Assembly: GCF_014647375.1 (NCBI RefSeq)
Contig: NZ_BMPB01000006.1
Coordinates: 124,001 to 188,000, forward strand
From: Parabacteroides faecis
GTDB taxonomy: Bacteria > Bacteroidota > Bacteroidia > Bacteroidales > Tannerellaceae
Direction of reading: 5' to 3'
Length of the DNA stretch: 64,000 bases
In this document: piece after piece, positions 15,420 through 24,559 of the stretch
How positions within the stretch are numbered: position 1 is the first letter of the stretch
Layout of the letters: every line of letters starts with the position of its first letter
Position numbers and translations under genes: made by a program
The notes under the pieces: generated by a model
What the model was told of the DNA's origin: nothing
The model's input: the letters and a program-made list of their open reading frames with translations, nothing else
The model's database searches: none

Positions 15420-16743
15420 TCCGGAGTATACGGGAAATGAACGCAGGGAGTTCTCTTTGCTGGAACTGAATAATCTGGTTCACGTCGCTGTCAGTGAGGC
15501 ATTTCCCGGTACCTGCTGGGTACGGGCGGAAATGAGCGATGTGCGGACAAATGCATCTTCCGGGCATTGTTATCTGGAGTTCATCGAGAAGAATCCGGTA
15601 ACCGGACAACTGGTTGCCAAAGCACGCGGCTCGATATGGGCAAAGACATTCCGGATGCTGAAACCTTATTTCGAGATGGAGACCGGACAGCTGTTTGCTT
15701 CCGGGTTGAAAGTGTTGGTAAAAGTATCCGTTGAGTTCCATGAATTATACGGATACAGCCTGACAGTGTTGGATATCGATCCGGCCTATACGTTGGGGGA
15801 TATGTTGCGGAAGCGGATGGAGATCATCCGCCAGTTGAAGGAGGAAGGTGTGTTTACGCTGAATAAGGAACTACCGTTCCCTGTCCTGCCGAAACGTATT
15901 GCCGTCGTTACTTCACCTACGGCTGCCGGTTATGAGGATTTTCTGAATCAGCTGGCGGGTAATAAAGCCGGTTATTCCTTCTATACAAAACTATTCCCTG
16001 CGCTGATGCAGGGAGAAAGGACGGAAGAGTCGGTTATTGCTGCACTCGACCGCATTTATCATCATATCGACTGTTTTGATGTGGTCGTGATCATCCGCGG
16101 GGGTGGTTCCACATCGGATCTGAATAGTTTCGATTCCTATCTGCTGGCGGCTAACTGTGCCCAGTTTCCGCTACCTGTGATAACCGGTATCGGGCATGAG
16201 CGCGATGACACCATTCTCGATATGGTTGCCCATACACGGATGAAAACGCCTACAGCAGTGGCTGAGTTCCTGATCGGCCGTATGGATGTCGCTGCTGAAG
16301 AACTGGAAGAAATTCAACAGGATGTCTGCGAACTGGCTAATAATATACTGCTGAAGCAAAAGAATTTCCTGCAATTACTGGGTGCGCGTCTGCCGGTGAT
16401 CGTAACGAACCGGATCGAACGTAACCGGTCGTTCCTGCAAATGGTTGGAAATAAGCTGCCGGCGTCTGCTTCTGCCATGTTGCTTCGCCGTCGTTCGGCA
16501 TTGGAAAGTATGCAGATGCAATTGCAGAACCGTGTAACTTCCCGTTTGGCGGAAGATGCCCGTTTTATCCAACTGACAGAGCAGTTTATCAAAATGGCTT
16601 CTCCCGACTATGTACTGAAACGGGGATACAGCCTGGCGCTGAAAGATGGTAAAATCATCAAACATGCAACCGAGTTGAGTTCCGGCGACGAGCTGGTCAT
16701 GCGGTTTGCGGATGGTGAGGTGAAGAGTATCGTTAAAAAATAA
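15400..16743 (+). CDS. xseA: Exodeoxyribonuclease VII large subunit
   Basis: The catalytic subunit of the single-strand-specific exonuclease ExoVII, which degrades ssDNA from both ends in repair. It has 447 residues (E. coli 456). An N-terminal OB fold (FSLLELNNLVHVAVSEAFPG, CWVRAEMSDVR) is followed by the nuclease core (PKRIAVVTSPTAAGYEDFL, VVVIIRGGGSTSDLNSFDS, PVITGIGHERDDTILDMVA, RMKTPTAVAEFL), then long helices binding the small subunit. I start at the ATG 15400, preceded by AAGAAAGGA; a longer frame from 15340 would extend further into the subtilase gene and adds nothing conserved. xseB follows 13 bp on. Confidence 0.97.
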   Translation: MPGLNINPEYTGNERREFSLLELNNLVHVAVSEAFPGTCWVRAEMSDVRTNASSGHCYLEFIEKNPVTGQLVAKARGSIWAKTFRMLKPYFEMETGQLFASGLKVLVKVSVEFHELYGYSLTVLDIDPAYTLGDMLRKRMEIIRQLKEEGVFTLNKELPFPVLPKRIAVVTSPTAAGYEDFLNQLAGNKAGYSFYTKLFPALMQGERTEESVIAALDRIYHHIDCFDVVVIIRGGGSTSDLNSFDSYLLAANCAQFPLPVITGIGHERDDTILDMVAHTRMKTPTAVAEFLIGRMDVAAEELEEIQQDVCELANNILLKQKNFLQLLGARLPVIVTNRIERNRSFLQMVGNKLPASASAMLLRRRSALESMQMQLQNRVTSRLAEDARFIQLTEQFIKMASPDYVLKRGYSLALKDGKIIKHATELSSGDELVMRFADGEVKSIVKK

Positions 16744-16756
16744 ATCATTCAGAAAT

Positions 16757-16954
16757 ATGACAAAGAAAGAGGAAACATACAATGAAGCGGTTGAAAAACT
16801 GCGGAAGATCGTTGCCGATATAGAGAACGGCGAATTGGATGTGGATATACTCTCCGAGAAAGTGAAGGAGGCAACCCGTTTAATCAAGCTGTGTAAAGAG
16901 AAACTGTATAAGGTGGATGAAGATGTAAAAAAGGTTCTGGAGGAGTTGGAGTGA
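16757..16954 (+). CDS. xseB: Exodeoxyribonuclease VII small subunit
   Basis: A 65-residue helical protein that coats the extended helices of XseA and is required for ExoVII activity. The sequence YNEAVEKLRKIVADIENGEL, followed by DVDILSEKVKEATRLIKLC, is the standard XseB pattern. The length is normal. It sits directly after xseA, and its TGA overlaps the ispD start codon (TGATG), so expression is coupled. Confidence 0.96.
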   Translation: MTKKEETYNEAVEKLRKIVADIENGELDVDILSEKVKEATRLIKLCKEKLYKVDEDVKKVLEELE

Positions 16955-17655
16955 TGCGTAAATATGTATTGATCGTAGCCGGGGGAAAAGGACTTCGGAT
17001 GGGAGGAGATCTGCCTAAGCAGTTTATCCCGCTGGAAGGGAAACCCATCCTGATGCATACATTGGAAACATTTCACCGTTGGGATGCTTCGGCTGAATTG
17101 ATACTGGTTCTCCCCGAAGATCATCAACCTTATTGGAATATGCTTTGCCGGGAGATTGGGTGTAAAGCACCTCACCGGATAGCGAATGGCGGCGAGACGC
17201 GTTTTCATTCCGTCCGGAACGGATTGCAATTCCTTTCGGAAGAAATTGGAAATACATCCGGGAGGAATGAAAAAGCCCTGGTTGCAGTGCACGACGGCGT
17301 ACGTCCGTTTGTCTCTTCCGAAGTGATTGGCAGCTGTTTTGCGAAAGCAGAACAAAGTGGGGCGGCAATCCCAGTGTTGTCTATGATCGATTCATTGCGC
17401 GAGACGGACGGAAACGAGTCGCATCCGGTAGATCGCGGACGGTATGTTGCGGTACAGACACCACAGGTTTTTCGCAGTGACATATTATTAAAAGCATACG
17501 AGCAGCCTTTTACCCCCCTTTTCACGGATGATGCATCTGTTGTTGAGGCTGCCGGGATATCGGTTCAGCTGGTTCCCGGAAATCGTGAGAATATCAAGCT
17601 AACGACACCGTTCGATTTGCTGATAGCAGAAGCGTTATTTTCTTCTGTGAAGTAA
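16954..17655 (+). CDS. ispD: 2-C-methyl-D-erythritol 4-phosphate cytidylyltransferase
   Basis: The third enzyme of the non-mevalonate isoprenoid pathway; it transfers CMP from CTP to MEP. The 233-residue protein has the nucleotidyltransferase signature LIVAGGKGLRMGGDLPKQF at the N-terminus, VAVHDGVRPFVSS in the middle, and YVAVQTPQVFRSDILLKAY with FTDDASVVE near the end. I start at the ATG 16954, which overlaps the xseB stop; a GTG one codon earlier is less likely. There is no terminator of note before the convergent GH78 gene 17 bp away. Confidence 0.96.
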   Translation: MRKYVLIVAGGKGLRMGGDLPKQFIPLEGKPILMHTLETFHRWDASAELILVLPEDHQPYWNMLCREIGCKAPHRIANGGETRFHSVRNGLQFLSEEIGNTSGRNEKALVAVHDGVRPFVSSEVIGSCFAKAEQSGAAIPVLSMIDSLRETDGNESHPVDRGRYVAVQTPQVFRSDILLKAYEQPFTPLFTDDASVVEAAGISVQLVPGNRENIKLTTPFDLLIAEALFSSVK

Positions 17656-17672
17656 AAAGGGGGGCTTCTTTT

Positions 17673-20399
17673 TTAATCCGTTTCAAAGCTATATTTTCCG
17701 GATGGCACTTCCATAACAGCATATCCATCCTGTATACCTTTAAAACGGATTCCTTTTACTTTATGGATAGCATTACTGCTCTCTTTCACTGTTTTTCCGG
17801 AAATAACCGGAAGATAAACCGTGGCATGACTTCCGACCGGAATTTCCACATTCATTTTGAAACTCTTCTCCTGTTTTTTCCAGTCTACGCCGGCAACACC
17901 ATACGGAGTACGGGTTGAATAAGTTGCATAAGAAATAGCTTCGGGAGGACACGGTTTGATGATGATATGTTTGTAGCCGACTTCCTTCTGATCAGTGTTC
18001 AAACCCGCCAGTTTCCGGTAAAACCAGGTGAAACCGCCCCCGAACATCGGATGATTCCGGGAATTGTTACCGTTCCATTCCTCCCAGGTGGTAGTGGCAC
18101 CCTGGGAAATCCACCAGCCGTAACTAGGCATGTCTTTTTTATCCATGGCTTCATAAGCCAGTTCATTCATCCCGTTGTCTGCCAGTGTTTCAAAAAAGAA
18201 TTGAGTACCGAAAATACCTGTGTATAAGTGTCCGTTATGGGCACGCACTTCTTCCCGTACCGTTTCCTGTACATCTTTCTTTACTTCATTCGGCACTCCC
18301 ATCACCAGAGCGAAGATATTGCTGCCTGAAGGACCATACGTTTTAGTCTCCGGATTATAGAAACGTTTGTGGAAAGCCTGCCGTGTTTTCTCTGCCAGAG
18401 CGGAAAAAAGGCTTGCATCCTTTTTCTCTCCCAGTGCGGATGCCGCTTTTGCCGTAAGATCGGCACAACGCCAGAGATAGAATGTATGAACCAGGTCTTT
18501 CGGAGGGAATCCGTCTGCCGGGCACCATTCTCCCAGGTTGTGCCATTCGCTGACGTTTCCGTTGCTTTTTATCTGCGAAAGCATGATGCCGTCGGAATCT
18601 ACCCAGGTTTGCATGTACCGGAGCTGTTCTTTCATTCCGGTATAATTGGCAGCCAGCAAATCTTTATCTGCATAATGCTGATAAAACTCCCACGGCATAA
18701 TGTTCATAGCTGCTCCCCATGCCACGCCGCCTCCGCAGCCAGGTTGCCAGGGTGCACCGTTCGGAACATAACCGGTCGCTTTGTTCTGGGCAAGCAATAT
18801 GTCTTTGATCCATTTGGTATATAAAGCTGCGGCATTATAATTATGCATGACGGTGACGCAAGCCACCTGTCCGTCGCCGGTATAGGCAGAACGCTCCCGA
18901 TGGGGACAGTCGCTGATAATACTGCCGTGCGAGTTGTCTGTCAGGCTTCGTCTCCATATCTTATTGATCTGGTTGAAAAGCGGGTTTGAGCAGTCGAAAT
19001 GTCCGGTCGTCTCAAGCTCCGTATATACAGCTTCCGCTGTCAGGTTATTTTCCCGGAGTTCACCCGGCCAGTTGATAATCTCTGCTTCCCGGAAGACAAA
19101 CCAGGTAAAGCGGGCGGCATACGATTCCGGTCCGTCTCCTTTCATCGTATAAGAGTTGGAACCGTTCGGCGATTCACAGATATACCGGATTTCCACTTTC
19201 CGGCCGGCTTCTCCCTGCATATTATGCAGATGTACCCAGCCGGATATTTCTTCCCCGAAATCGACTTTGTAATTCCCGTTTTCCAGTCGTGTGATCTTTT
19301 TCGGTTTCAAGACTTCCATTACCTTGTCAGAATGAGACATTTGTGCCTGTAGTTCACCTTCCGGCGCTTTCCGTACGATGGCAGACTCCCATCCGTTAGC
19401 CGGTTTGTCCGGTGAGCACCAATCCGGCTGTTCCAGCCGGGCGTCATAATGTTCTCCCTGGTAAATTCCATCTAAGACAATGGCGCTACGCGATACTTTC
19501 CAGGAAGTGTCCGATGTGATGACCTCCTCGCTGCCGTCGGTGTAGCCGATATGTAACTGTGCGATCAGGCGTGGCGATCCGTAGGGCATCGTCCAGCTTA
19601 GCGCCGCATTATAAAAGCCGTTACCTAGCAGGCAGCCGAGTGCATTTTTACCTTGTTTTAATGCTTCTTTCAGGTCGTAGCAGAGATATAGTACATTATA
19701 GCCTTTGAAATTATCGTCGAGGGTCACACGGGTCACATCCAGGTCGTCCCGTTTCCCATAATTGGTCTGATTAGGAACCAGAACGTCGTTGCCGACTTTT
19801 TCTCCGTTCAGATATAATTCAAAATAACCCAATCCGCTGATATAGATTTTTGCTGAAGCTATTTCTTTGGAAACGGTAAAATCTTTTCGGAAGAGTGGGG
19901 CAGGAGGAAGTGTTTTGTCTGCCGATTTTGCCGTGGCTTCTTCGCCTTGCCAGGGAGCACCGATCCATTGTGCTTTCCATTCATCGGCATTCAGCAATCC
20001 CATATTCCAGCAGGCTGGTTCACTCCAATCCGATATTTTTCCGTTGGTATCCCAAACGCGGACTTGCCACCAGCATTCCTGTCTCGATTGTAACGGCTTT
20101 CCTTCGTAACGAACCAGAAAGGACTGGCTACTTTTTTTCTTACCACTGTCCCAAAGGTCGGCCTGTTCCTTTTTCAGTTTATCGGCCGATGAAGCAACCT
20201 GTATCTGATAGGCGGTCTGCTGTTGTCCTCGTTCACCGGGAGCGGCTGTATTGATCCACGACAACCGGGGATGCCGGGCATCTATAACGGAGGGATCGAC
20301 CAGGTATTCGCAGGTGAGTCTGACAGGAGTAAGAGTTGCATTTGCTGTCAAAACAAAAAGAAATGACAAAAGAATTGAAATACCGGATTTAAGTTTCAT
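17673..20399 (-). CDS. Secreted alpha-L-rhamnosidase, GH78 family
   Basis: Removes terminal alpha-L-rhamnose from plant polysaccharides or glycosides. The 908-residue protein has a signal peptide (SGISILLSFLFVLTANA). Fibronectin-III-like and beta-sandwich domains follow (about 25-370), including CEYLVDPSVIDARHPRLSW and FELYLNGEKVGNDVLVPNQT. The (alpha/alpha)6 catalytic domain (about 440-800) shows SDCPHRERSAYTGDGQVA, EWHNLGEWCP and ATTTWEEWNGNNSRNHPMFG, the usual GH78 hallmarks with catalytic carboxylates. A C-terminal beta-sandwich closes it. I chose the ATG at 20399, which begins a clean signal peptide and follows a full promoter; the longer frame to 20588 runs through that promoter. No SusC/D genes are adjacent, so it is not part of a visible polysaccharide locus. 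Confidence 0.95.
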   Translation of the reverse strand: MKLKSGISILLSFLFVLTANATLTPVRLTCEYLVDPSVIDARHPRLSWINTAAPGERGQQQTAYQIQVASSADKLKKEQADLWDSGKKKSSQSFLVRYEGKPLQSRQECWWQVRVWDTNGKISDWSEPACWNMGLLNADEWKAQWIGAPWQGEEATAKSADKTLPPAPLFRKDFTVSKEIASAKIYISGLGYFELYLNGEKVGNDVLVPNQTNYGKRDDLDVTRVTLDDNFKGYNVLYLCYDLKEALKQGKNALGCLLGNGFYNAALSWTMPYGSPRLIAQLHIGYTDGSEEVITSDTSWKVSRSAIVLDGIYQGEHYDARLEQPDWCSPDKPANGWESAIVRKAPEGELQAQMSHSDKVMEVLKPKKITRLENGNYKVDFGEEISGWVHLHNMQGEAGRKVEIRYICESPNGSNSYTMKGDGPESYAARFTWFVFREAEIINWPGELRENNLTAEAVYTELETTGHFDCSNPLFNQINKIWRRSLTDNSHGSIISDCPHRERSAYTGDGQVACVTVMHNYNAAALYTKWIKDILLAQNKATGYVPNGAPWQPGCGGGVAWGAAMNIMPWEFYQHYADKDLLAANYTGMKEQLRYMQTWVDSDGIMLSQIKSNGNVSEWHNLGEWCPADGFPPKDLVHTFYLWRCADLTAKAASALGEKKDASLFSALAEKTRQAFHKRFYNPETKTYGPSGSNIFALVMGVPNEVKKDVQETVREEVRAHNGHLYTGIFGTQFFFETLADNGMNELAYEAMDKKDMPSYGWWISQGATTTWEEWNGNNSRNHPMFGGGFTWFYRKLAGLNTDQKEVGYKHIIIKPCPPEAISYATYSTRTPYGVAGVDWKKQEKSFKMNVEIPVGSHATVYLPVISGKTVKESSNAIHKVKGIRFKGIQDGYAVMEVPSGKYSFETD

Positions 20400-20431
20400 A
20401 TCGACAAAGTTTAGTTCTAGATGGATTGCAA

Positions 20432-20462
20432 CAAATGTATATGATTTTTGTCGATGCTCAAA
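20432..20462 (-). promoter_or_regulatory. Promoter of the GH78 gene
   Basis: On the minus strand, TTTG (20459-20462) and TACATTTG (20432-20439) are separated by 19 bp, an exact consensus arrangement. It fixes the start of the GH78 gene at 20399. Confidence 0.8.
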
Positions 20463-21081
20463 TAGTAAACCTGTACTTGTGTCAGATTTGACAAGAAAAT
20501 TGTCAAAATCCAAAACTATACCGACTGTCGATAGGGGGCAAGGTTTGTGCCGATAGGCAAAGAGTATCATACATTTTGTATCATACAAAATGTATGATGT
20601 TCGTGATTTTATGGTATCAGGTATATGACTTATTTCTTTCTTGTTGGCTTGAATTGACTTTTTGATAGTATACCTAAGAATATCTACTTAATAAACCAGG
20701 TTCTAAGGTTTGTCAGTATTTGTGCCCAATTTTGAGAATAGAAATATCAAAATGTAAAATGAACTCTTTTGTCTGTGGCTTGTATGTATCTTTTATGGAG
20801 AGTGGAACTTTTTATTCATCTTACACAATGTTTATGAATATCGTTATTTTGATATTTGCTGGATAATTGTTGCTTTATGAATCGTTTTTTTTATGATTAT
20901 GTGAAAGAGGGAATGAAGATGTTTTATATTCGTGTGAATTTGTTGTTTTGTTTTTGTTGGTGTTGTTACTCTTTCTGGAAAATAAATCTGTTCTAAAGCA
21001 GGTGCTTTAACGTGAAAAAGTGATTAAAAACAGAGTTACTCATCTGTAATTAACAAAAATTTAGCCTTAAATAAAGTCCCA

Positions 21082-21140
21082 TTTCGTTTAAAAGGAAAAA
21101 TATTTCGTTTTAAACGAGATTGAAATTTGCTTTAAACGAA
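21082..21140. promoter_or_regulatory. Cluster of TTCGTTT/AAACGAA half-sites
   Basis: TTTCGTTTAAA (21082-21092), then TTTCGTTTTAAACGAG (21103-21118), which is itself nearly palindromic, then TTTAAACGAA (21131-21140). Four half-sites arranged around a centre look like a protein-binding region. The 14-mer TCGTTTTAAACGAG (21105-21118) recurs exactly in reverse orientation at 53549-53562. Confidence 0.5.
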
Positions 21141-21401
21141 GGTAGAGAATTGCTATTGATATGTCTAATGTTAATTTATGTGTTTATTCTTCTTCTGGTT
21201 CATCTGTTTTGTGTAAGATGGTTGATATCGAAAGCATATAAAAGGAAGCATTATGGTTTTATTTTATAGTAATGTGTGTCTTGTTGATATTTCAATGAAT
21301 GTATTTTAGTTGAATTTTTTGTGTTGAAAATACTTTTGCAAATTTGTGTGTATGGCTTTTTATTCGGATATTGCATTTCAAAACAGCACACAAGTATTGA
21401 T

Positions 21402-23021
21402 ATGAAAAACGCTATACTACTATTTATTCTTTTCTGTTTGTTCTTTTCATGTAAAAGTAACAATGAGATCAGTATAAAGATAAAGGAAGCGGAAGAGTTG
21501 ATCCGGATTGAACAACCGGATAGCGCTTTTGATCTTTTAGAAAGCATTACTAATCCGGATGTGCTGAATGATAAAATCTTTGCTCATTTCTGTTTGATCT
21601 ATGCCGGTTTATCCGAACAGTTAGGTGAGGATATGCCGTTTGTCCCTCAAATGGAGAGGGCAAATGCTTATTACGAAAAACATGGTTCGGCAGAAGAAAA
21701 GATGAATTGCCTGTTGTATTTGGGAATGTCCTATGAGGAGGAGACCGATTTTGAGTGGGCTATGAAATCTTATTTACAGGCGGTAGAGATAGCTAAAAAT
21801 GCGAAAAAATATTTGCTGGTCGGGAAATTGTATAATAAAATTGCCGGATTACATGATTATGACAATAATTACGATGAGGCACAGCATTTTCACCAATTAT
21901 CCGGAGAGTATTATCTAAAGGGAGGAGATAGCCTGAATTATATTTATTCGATTCGTGATATCGGGTGGATTCATACATTAAAAGAAGAGTATGGAGAGGC
22001 TTCGGAATCTTTCTTAAAAGCCTATCGGTTGGCATTGAATATGAATGATTCATTATTGCTAAGTTCTATGACTAATCGTTTAGGGGTTAACTATAATGAA
22101 TTGGGTAATTATTCATTGGCAGAAAAATACTTATTTCAATCGATTGCTTATGACAAAGCAGGTAGTGCTCCTACCTATTTGGCTTTGGCTGATTTATATA
22201 CACGAAAAAAGGAATACGGAAAGGCACGGGAGTATATAGAAATGGCTTCTAAATATCGTACTCCGAAGCGTAAATTGACAGGCGGTCTGTTGTATCGATC
22301 ATATATATTGGAAAAAGAACTGGGAAATTATTCTTTATCATTGAGTTATTATGAACAGTACGTTAATTATGCAGATTCTATATCGGATTTACAAGCTCGG
22401 ATGGATGTTCTAAAAGTAGAAAGAAGATATGACTATGCAAATTTATTGAATGATAATAATGAGTTGCAAATTAGGAATCAGGATATTTTTATTATTTGCA
22501 TTTTGTTGTTATTGGTGAGTCTGTCTTTGTTTGTATTATATAAATACAGAGTTGCTTTAAAAAATAAATATATACTTAACCAACAAAAAAAAATCACGGC
22601 TGCAAACCAGACCTTGCAAGAAAAGGAATTTGCGGTAGAAGGATTGAGTGCCGATATTTTAAATATCAGGGAAAATATATTGAAGAGTTCTGCTGTCTAT
22701 AAAAAAATAATTAGAAACTCTCAATCGGTGGAAGATGCTAAAAAGTGTTTGTTAACAGATCAGGAATGGTTGACATTAAAAGAAATATTGAAAACTACTT
22801 ATTTGTTCTTTATCGATAACTTACAAAATAGCTTTTCTAATCTAACCGAAGATGAGATACGTTTTTGCTGTTTGCTGAAAATCGGATTAAACAGTCAGCA
22901 ATTATCTATTCTTTTAGATATCCAGCCTACCTCTGTCAGCCATAAACGTTATCGTATCATGAAGAAAGGCAAATTAGAGAATACCAAAACAACGTTAGAA
23001 GAGTTTATTTCCGGCTTGTAA
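21402..23021 (+). CDS. TPR-containing membrane sensor with C-terminal HTH (LuxR-like) domain
   Basis: A 539-residue one-component regulator of a type frequent in gut Bacteroidales. It opens with a lipoprotein-like signal (LFILFCLFFSC, then KSN). Five to seven TPRs lie at about 40-340 (FEWAMKSYLQAVEIAKNA, GEASESFLKAYRLALNM, GNYSLAEKYLFQSIAYD). A single membrane helix near 365-390 (IFIICILLLLVSLSLFVLYK) is followed by a coiled coil and a C-terminal helix-turn-helix (about 490-530: LKIGLNSQQLSILLDIQPTS). The layout implies periplasmic sensing and cytoplasmic DNA binding. I use the ATG at 21402; the longer frame needs a TTG and lacks a signal. It stands before the small secreted and barrel genes and is a candidate for their regulator (inference). 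Codon use is A/T-rich. Confidence 0.85.
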   Translation: MKNAILLFILFCLFFSCKSNNEISIKIKEAEELIRIEQPDSAFDLLESITNPDVLNDKIFAHFCLIYAGLSEQLGEDMPFVPQMERANAYYEKHGSAEEKMNCLLYLGMSYEEETDFEWAMKSYLQAVEIAKNAKKYLLVGKLYNKIAGLHDYDNNYDEAQHFHQLSGEYYLKGGDSLNYIYSIRDIGWIHTLKEEYGEASESFLKAYRLALNMNDSLLLSSMTNRLGVNYNELGNYSLAEKYLFQSIAYDKAGSAPTYLALADLYTRKKEYGKAREYIEMASKYRTPKRKLTGGLLYRSYILEKELGNYSLSLSYYEQYVNYADSISDLQARMDVLKVERRYDYANLLNDNNELQIRNQDIFIICILLLLVSLSLFVLYKYRVALKNKYILNQQKKITAANQTLQEKEFAVEGLSADILNIRENILKSSAVYKKIIRNSQSVEDAKKCLLTDQEWLTLKEILKTTYLFFIDNLQNSFSNLTEDEIRFCCLLKIGLNSQQLSILLDIQPTSVSHKRYRIMKKGKLENTKTTLEEFISGL

Positions 23022-23050
23022 TTTGATGCTTCGGAAAGGGTAATTTGAGA

Positions 23051-23080
23051 CCTCATACATATGTTTTTATACGTATGAGG
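23051..23080 (+). terminator. Hairpin after the TPR regulator
   Basis: CCTCATAC (23051-23058) pairs exactly with GTATGAGG (23073-23080). It is not followed by a T run, so termination is uncertain. Confidence 0.4.
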
Positions 23081-23182
23081 TGATTTGTATGTTGATTATT
23101 AGTGTTCTATACCTAGTGCTGAGTGTATGCTTCCATACATATCCTTTGATAGATTTAGCCCTTCTGTTTAGGATTAGACCCG

Positions 23183-23190
23183 TACCTTTG
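23183..23190 (+). promoter_or_regulatory. -7 element for the DUF3244-barrel gene cluster
   Basis: TACCTTTG is a consensus TAnnTTTG, 20 bp before the ATG at 23211. No good -33 is seen at 19-20 bp, which may mean the promoter needs an activator. Confidence 0.6.
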
Positions 23191-23210
23191 CCCCTGGAAT
23201 TTAATCTTGA

Positions 23211-23552
23211 ATGAATATGAATAGATCGTTATTAGTTATGGTGTTGTTGTGTGCAACGGTTTTCGGTTTTGCTAAAAGGAAAATCGATTTGAATGATCAT
23301 GCTCGGTTCCCGCAACCTCCTATAGAGGTTTTTATTGATGAGGAGAGTCGAGAATTGACATTGAATTTGAAGAAAGGTGAAGAAAATATCAGAGTTGTTA
23401 TAACTGATTTTTCCGGTAATAGAATATGTAATGATGAGGTGAGAGTGGATGGTACATGTATATTACCATTACCTATGATTGAGAAAGGTGAATATATCTT
23501 AGATCTATTTTTAGACAATATGGAATTACAAGGTTTTTTTGAAATAAAATAA
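23211..23552 (+). CDS. Small secreted protein, DUF3244-like
   Basis: A 113-residue protein with a signal peptide (RSLLVMVLLCATVFGFA) and a single beta-sandwich-like domain: PPIEVFIDEESRELTLNL, VVITDFSGNRICNDEV and EKGEYILDLFLDNMELQGFF. This pattern resembles the DUF3244 family of small secreted Bacteroidetes proteins. No enzymatic motif is present. It is the first gene of a cluster with a lipoprotein 25 bp downstream and a series of small barrels. It could be a surface or periplasmic accessory protein. An alternative ATG two codons in (23217) is equally possible. Confidence 0.7.
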   Translation: MNMNRSLLVMVLLCATVFGFAKRKIDLNDHARFPQPPIEVFIDEESRELTLNLKKGEENIRVVITDFSGNRICNDEVRVDGTCILPLPMIEKGEYILDLFLDNMELQGFFEIK

Positions 23553-23577
23553 TAACAACTAACAAATTTTTAATGGA

Positions 23578-24555
23578 ATGAAAAAAATTGTATCTTTATT
23601 ATTGTTATTGATGGCAATAACATCATGTACAAATGATTTGGAAACTCCGGAAATATCTTTTCCCTGTGGACAGGAAAAAAATATTGCTTTATTGGATGGT
23701 AGCTCTTTTACAAAGTCTACAAATGATCAGAGTGATAATATTCTTCAATTTAAAAATCAAACTGTATTAAATGAAACAATTAGTAGTTTGAAAAAAATGA
23801 CAAATGAAGAACGTTTGGAATGGGAAAAGAAAATGAATTTTATTTCATTAAACTCTGTTTATGAAAAAGCTTTAGATGAAGTTACTGCGATGGAAGGAAC
23901 TGCAGAAGAATATAATGATCTTAAAGAAAGATATCAGAGTTATTTGTATTTTCCTGAATATAAAGAAGACTATGGAGCTTATTTACCTGTAAGTAACGAA
24001 GAGGTAGCTTCTGTTTTGAATAAAAATGGTAAAGTTATTGTAGGTGAGGAAATAGTTGATATGAAAGATATATTTGAATACAGGGATCTTCAGTTAACAG
24101 GGAATGCTTTATATGATTTGGAGGTATTACCAAGATTAAGTAATAAGGATTATATTGGAAGTCAATATGATTCTGGTTGGAAAGAGTTTGGTAAAAGGAA
24201 ATGTAAATTAAAAGCTGGGCGTAGAATTATGAATGTAAGTAAAACAGAAATAGCTTTACATATTGAGATTTCTTTTAGAAAGAAAGGTCTTTTTGGCTGG
24301 ATGAACTATAAGGAAACGACCCAGACAACAGGTACATATGCACCTCCGGGAGGTCCGCTTTCGAATAATTTTTATCAGCAAGAGACAGGTCGTTCTTCTC
24401 ATGATCATTATGTTGCTAGAGGAAGCTCATTTTGGTGGGAACAAGGCATCGGTAAAAAGAGAGCAGCGAAGATTGGTGGAAGTTTTACTGTAAAGTATGT
24501 TGGATTTAATGTAACAATGAATTACAATTTTGAATTGCCTGAAACAACTTTTTAA
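23578..24555 (+). CDS. Lipoprotein of unknown function (possibly DUF4848-like)
   Basis: A 325-residue lipoprotein: signal LLLLLMAITSC with Cys17, then TNDLE. A helical stretch at about 60-130 (LNETISSLKKMTNEERLEWE) precedes a mixed region around 140-190. The C-terminal beta-rich domain (about 200-325) contains TEIALHIEISFRKKGLFGW, YAPPGGPLSNNFYQQ and SSFWWEQGIGKKRAAK. The N-terminal pattern reminds me of DUF4848 proteins, from memory only. It lies between the DUF3244-like gene and the first barrel gene (4-bp gap), so it is in the same transcript. No function can be assigned. Confidence 0.65.
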   Translation: MKKIVSLLLLLMAITSCTNDLETPEISFPCGQEKNIALLDGSSFTKSTNDQSDNILQFKNQTVLNETISSLKKMTNEERLEWEKKMNFISLNSVYEKALDEVTAMEGTAEEYNDLKERYQSYLYFPEYKEDYGAYLPVSNEEVASVLNKNGKVIVGEEIVDMKDIFEYRDLQLTGNALYDLEVLPRLSNKDYIGSQYDSGWKEFGKRKCKLKAGRRIMNVSKTEIALHIEISFRKKGLFGWMNYKETTQTTGTYAPPGGPLSNNFYQQETGRSSHDHYVARGSSFWWEQGIGKKRAAKIGGSFTVKYVGFNVTMNYNFELPETTF

Positions 24556-24559
24556 TGAA

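Larger units (their letters stand above)
20400..21401. other. A+T-rich 1-kb gene desert between GH78 and the TPR regulator
   Basis: No reading frame of merit on either strand. It holds the GH78 promoter (20432-20462) and a cluster of TTCGTTT/AAACGAA half-sites at 21082-21140. The rest is T-rich sequence in which I see no further structure. The promoter of the TPR regulator was not recognised. Confidence 0.6.

Noticed and set aside
20400-20588. 63-residue N-terminal extension of the GH78 protein
   Set aside because: It runs through a consensus promoter and precedes a perfect signal peptide at 20399.
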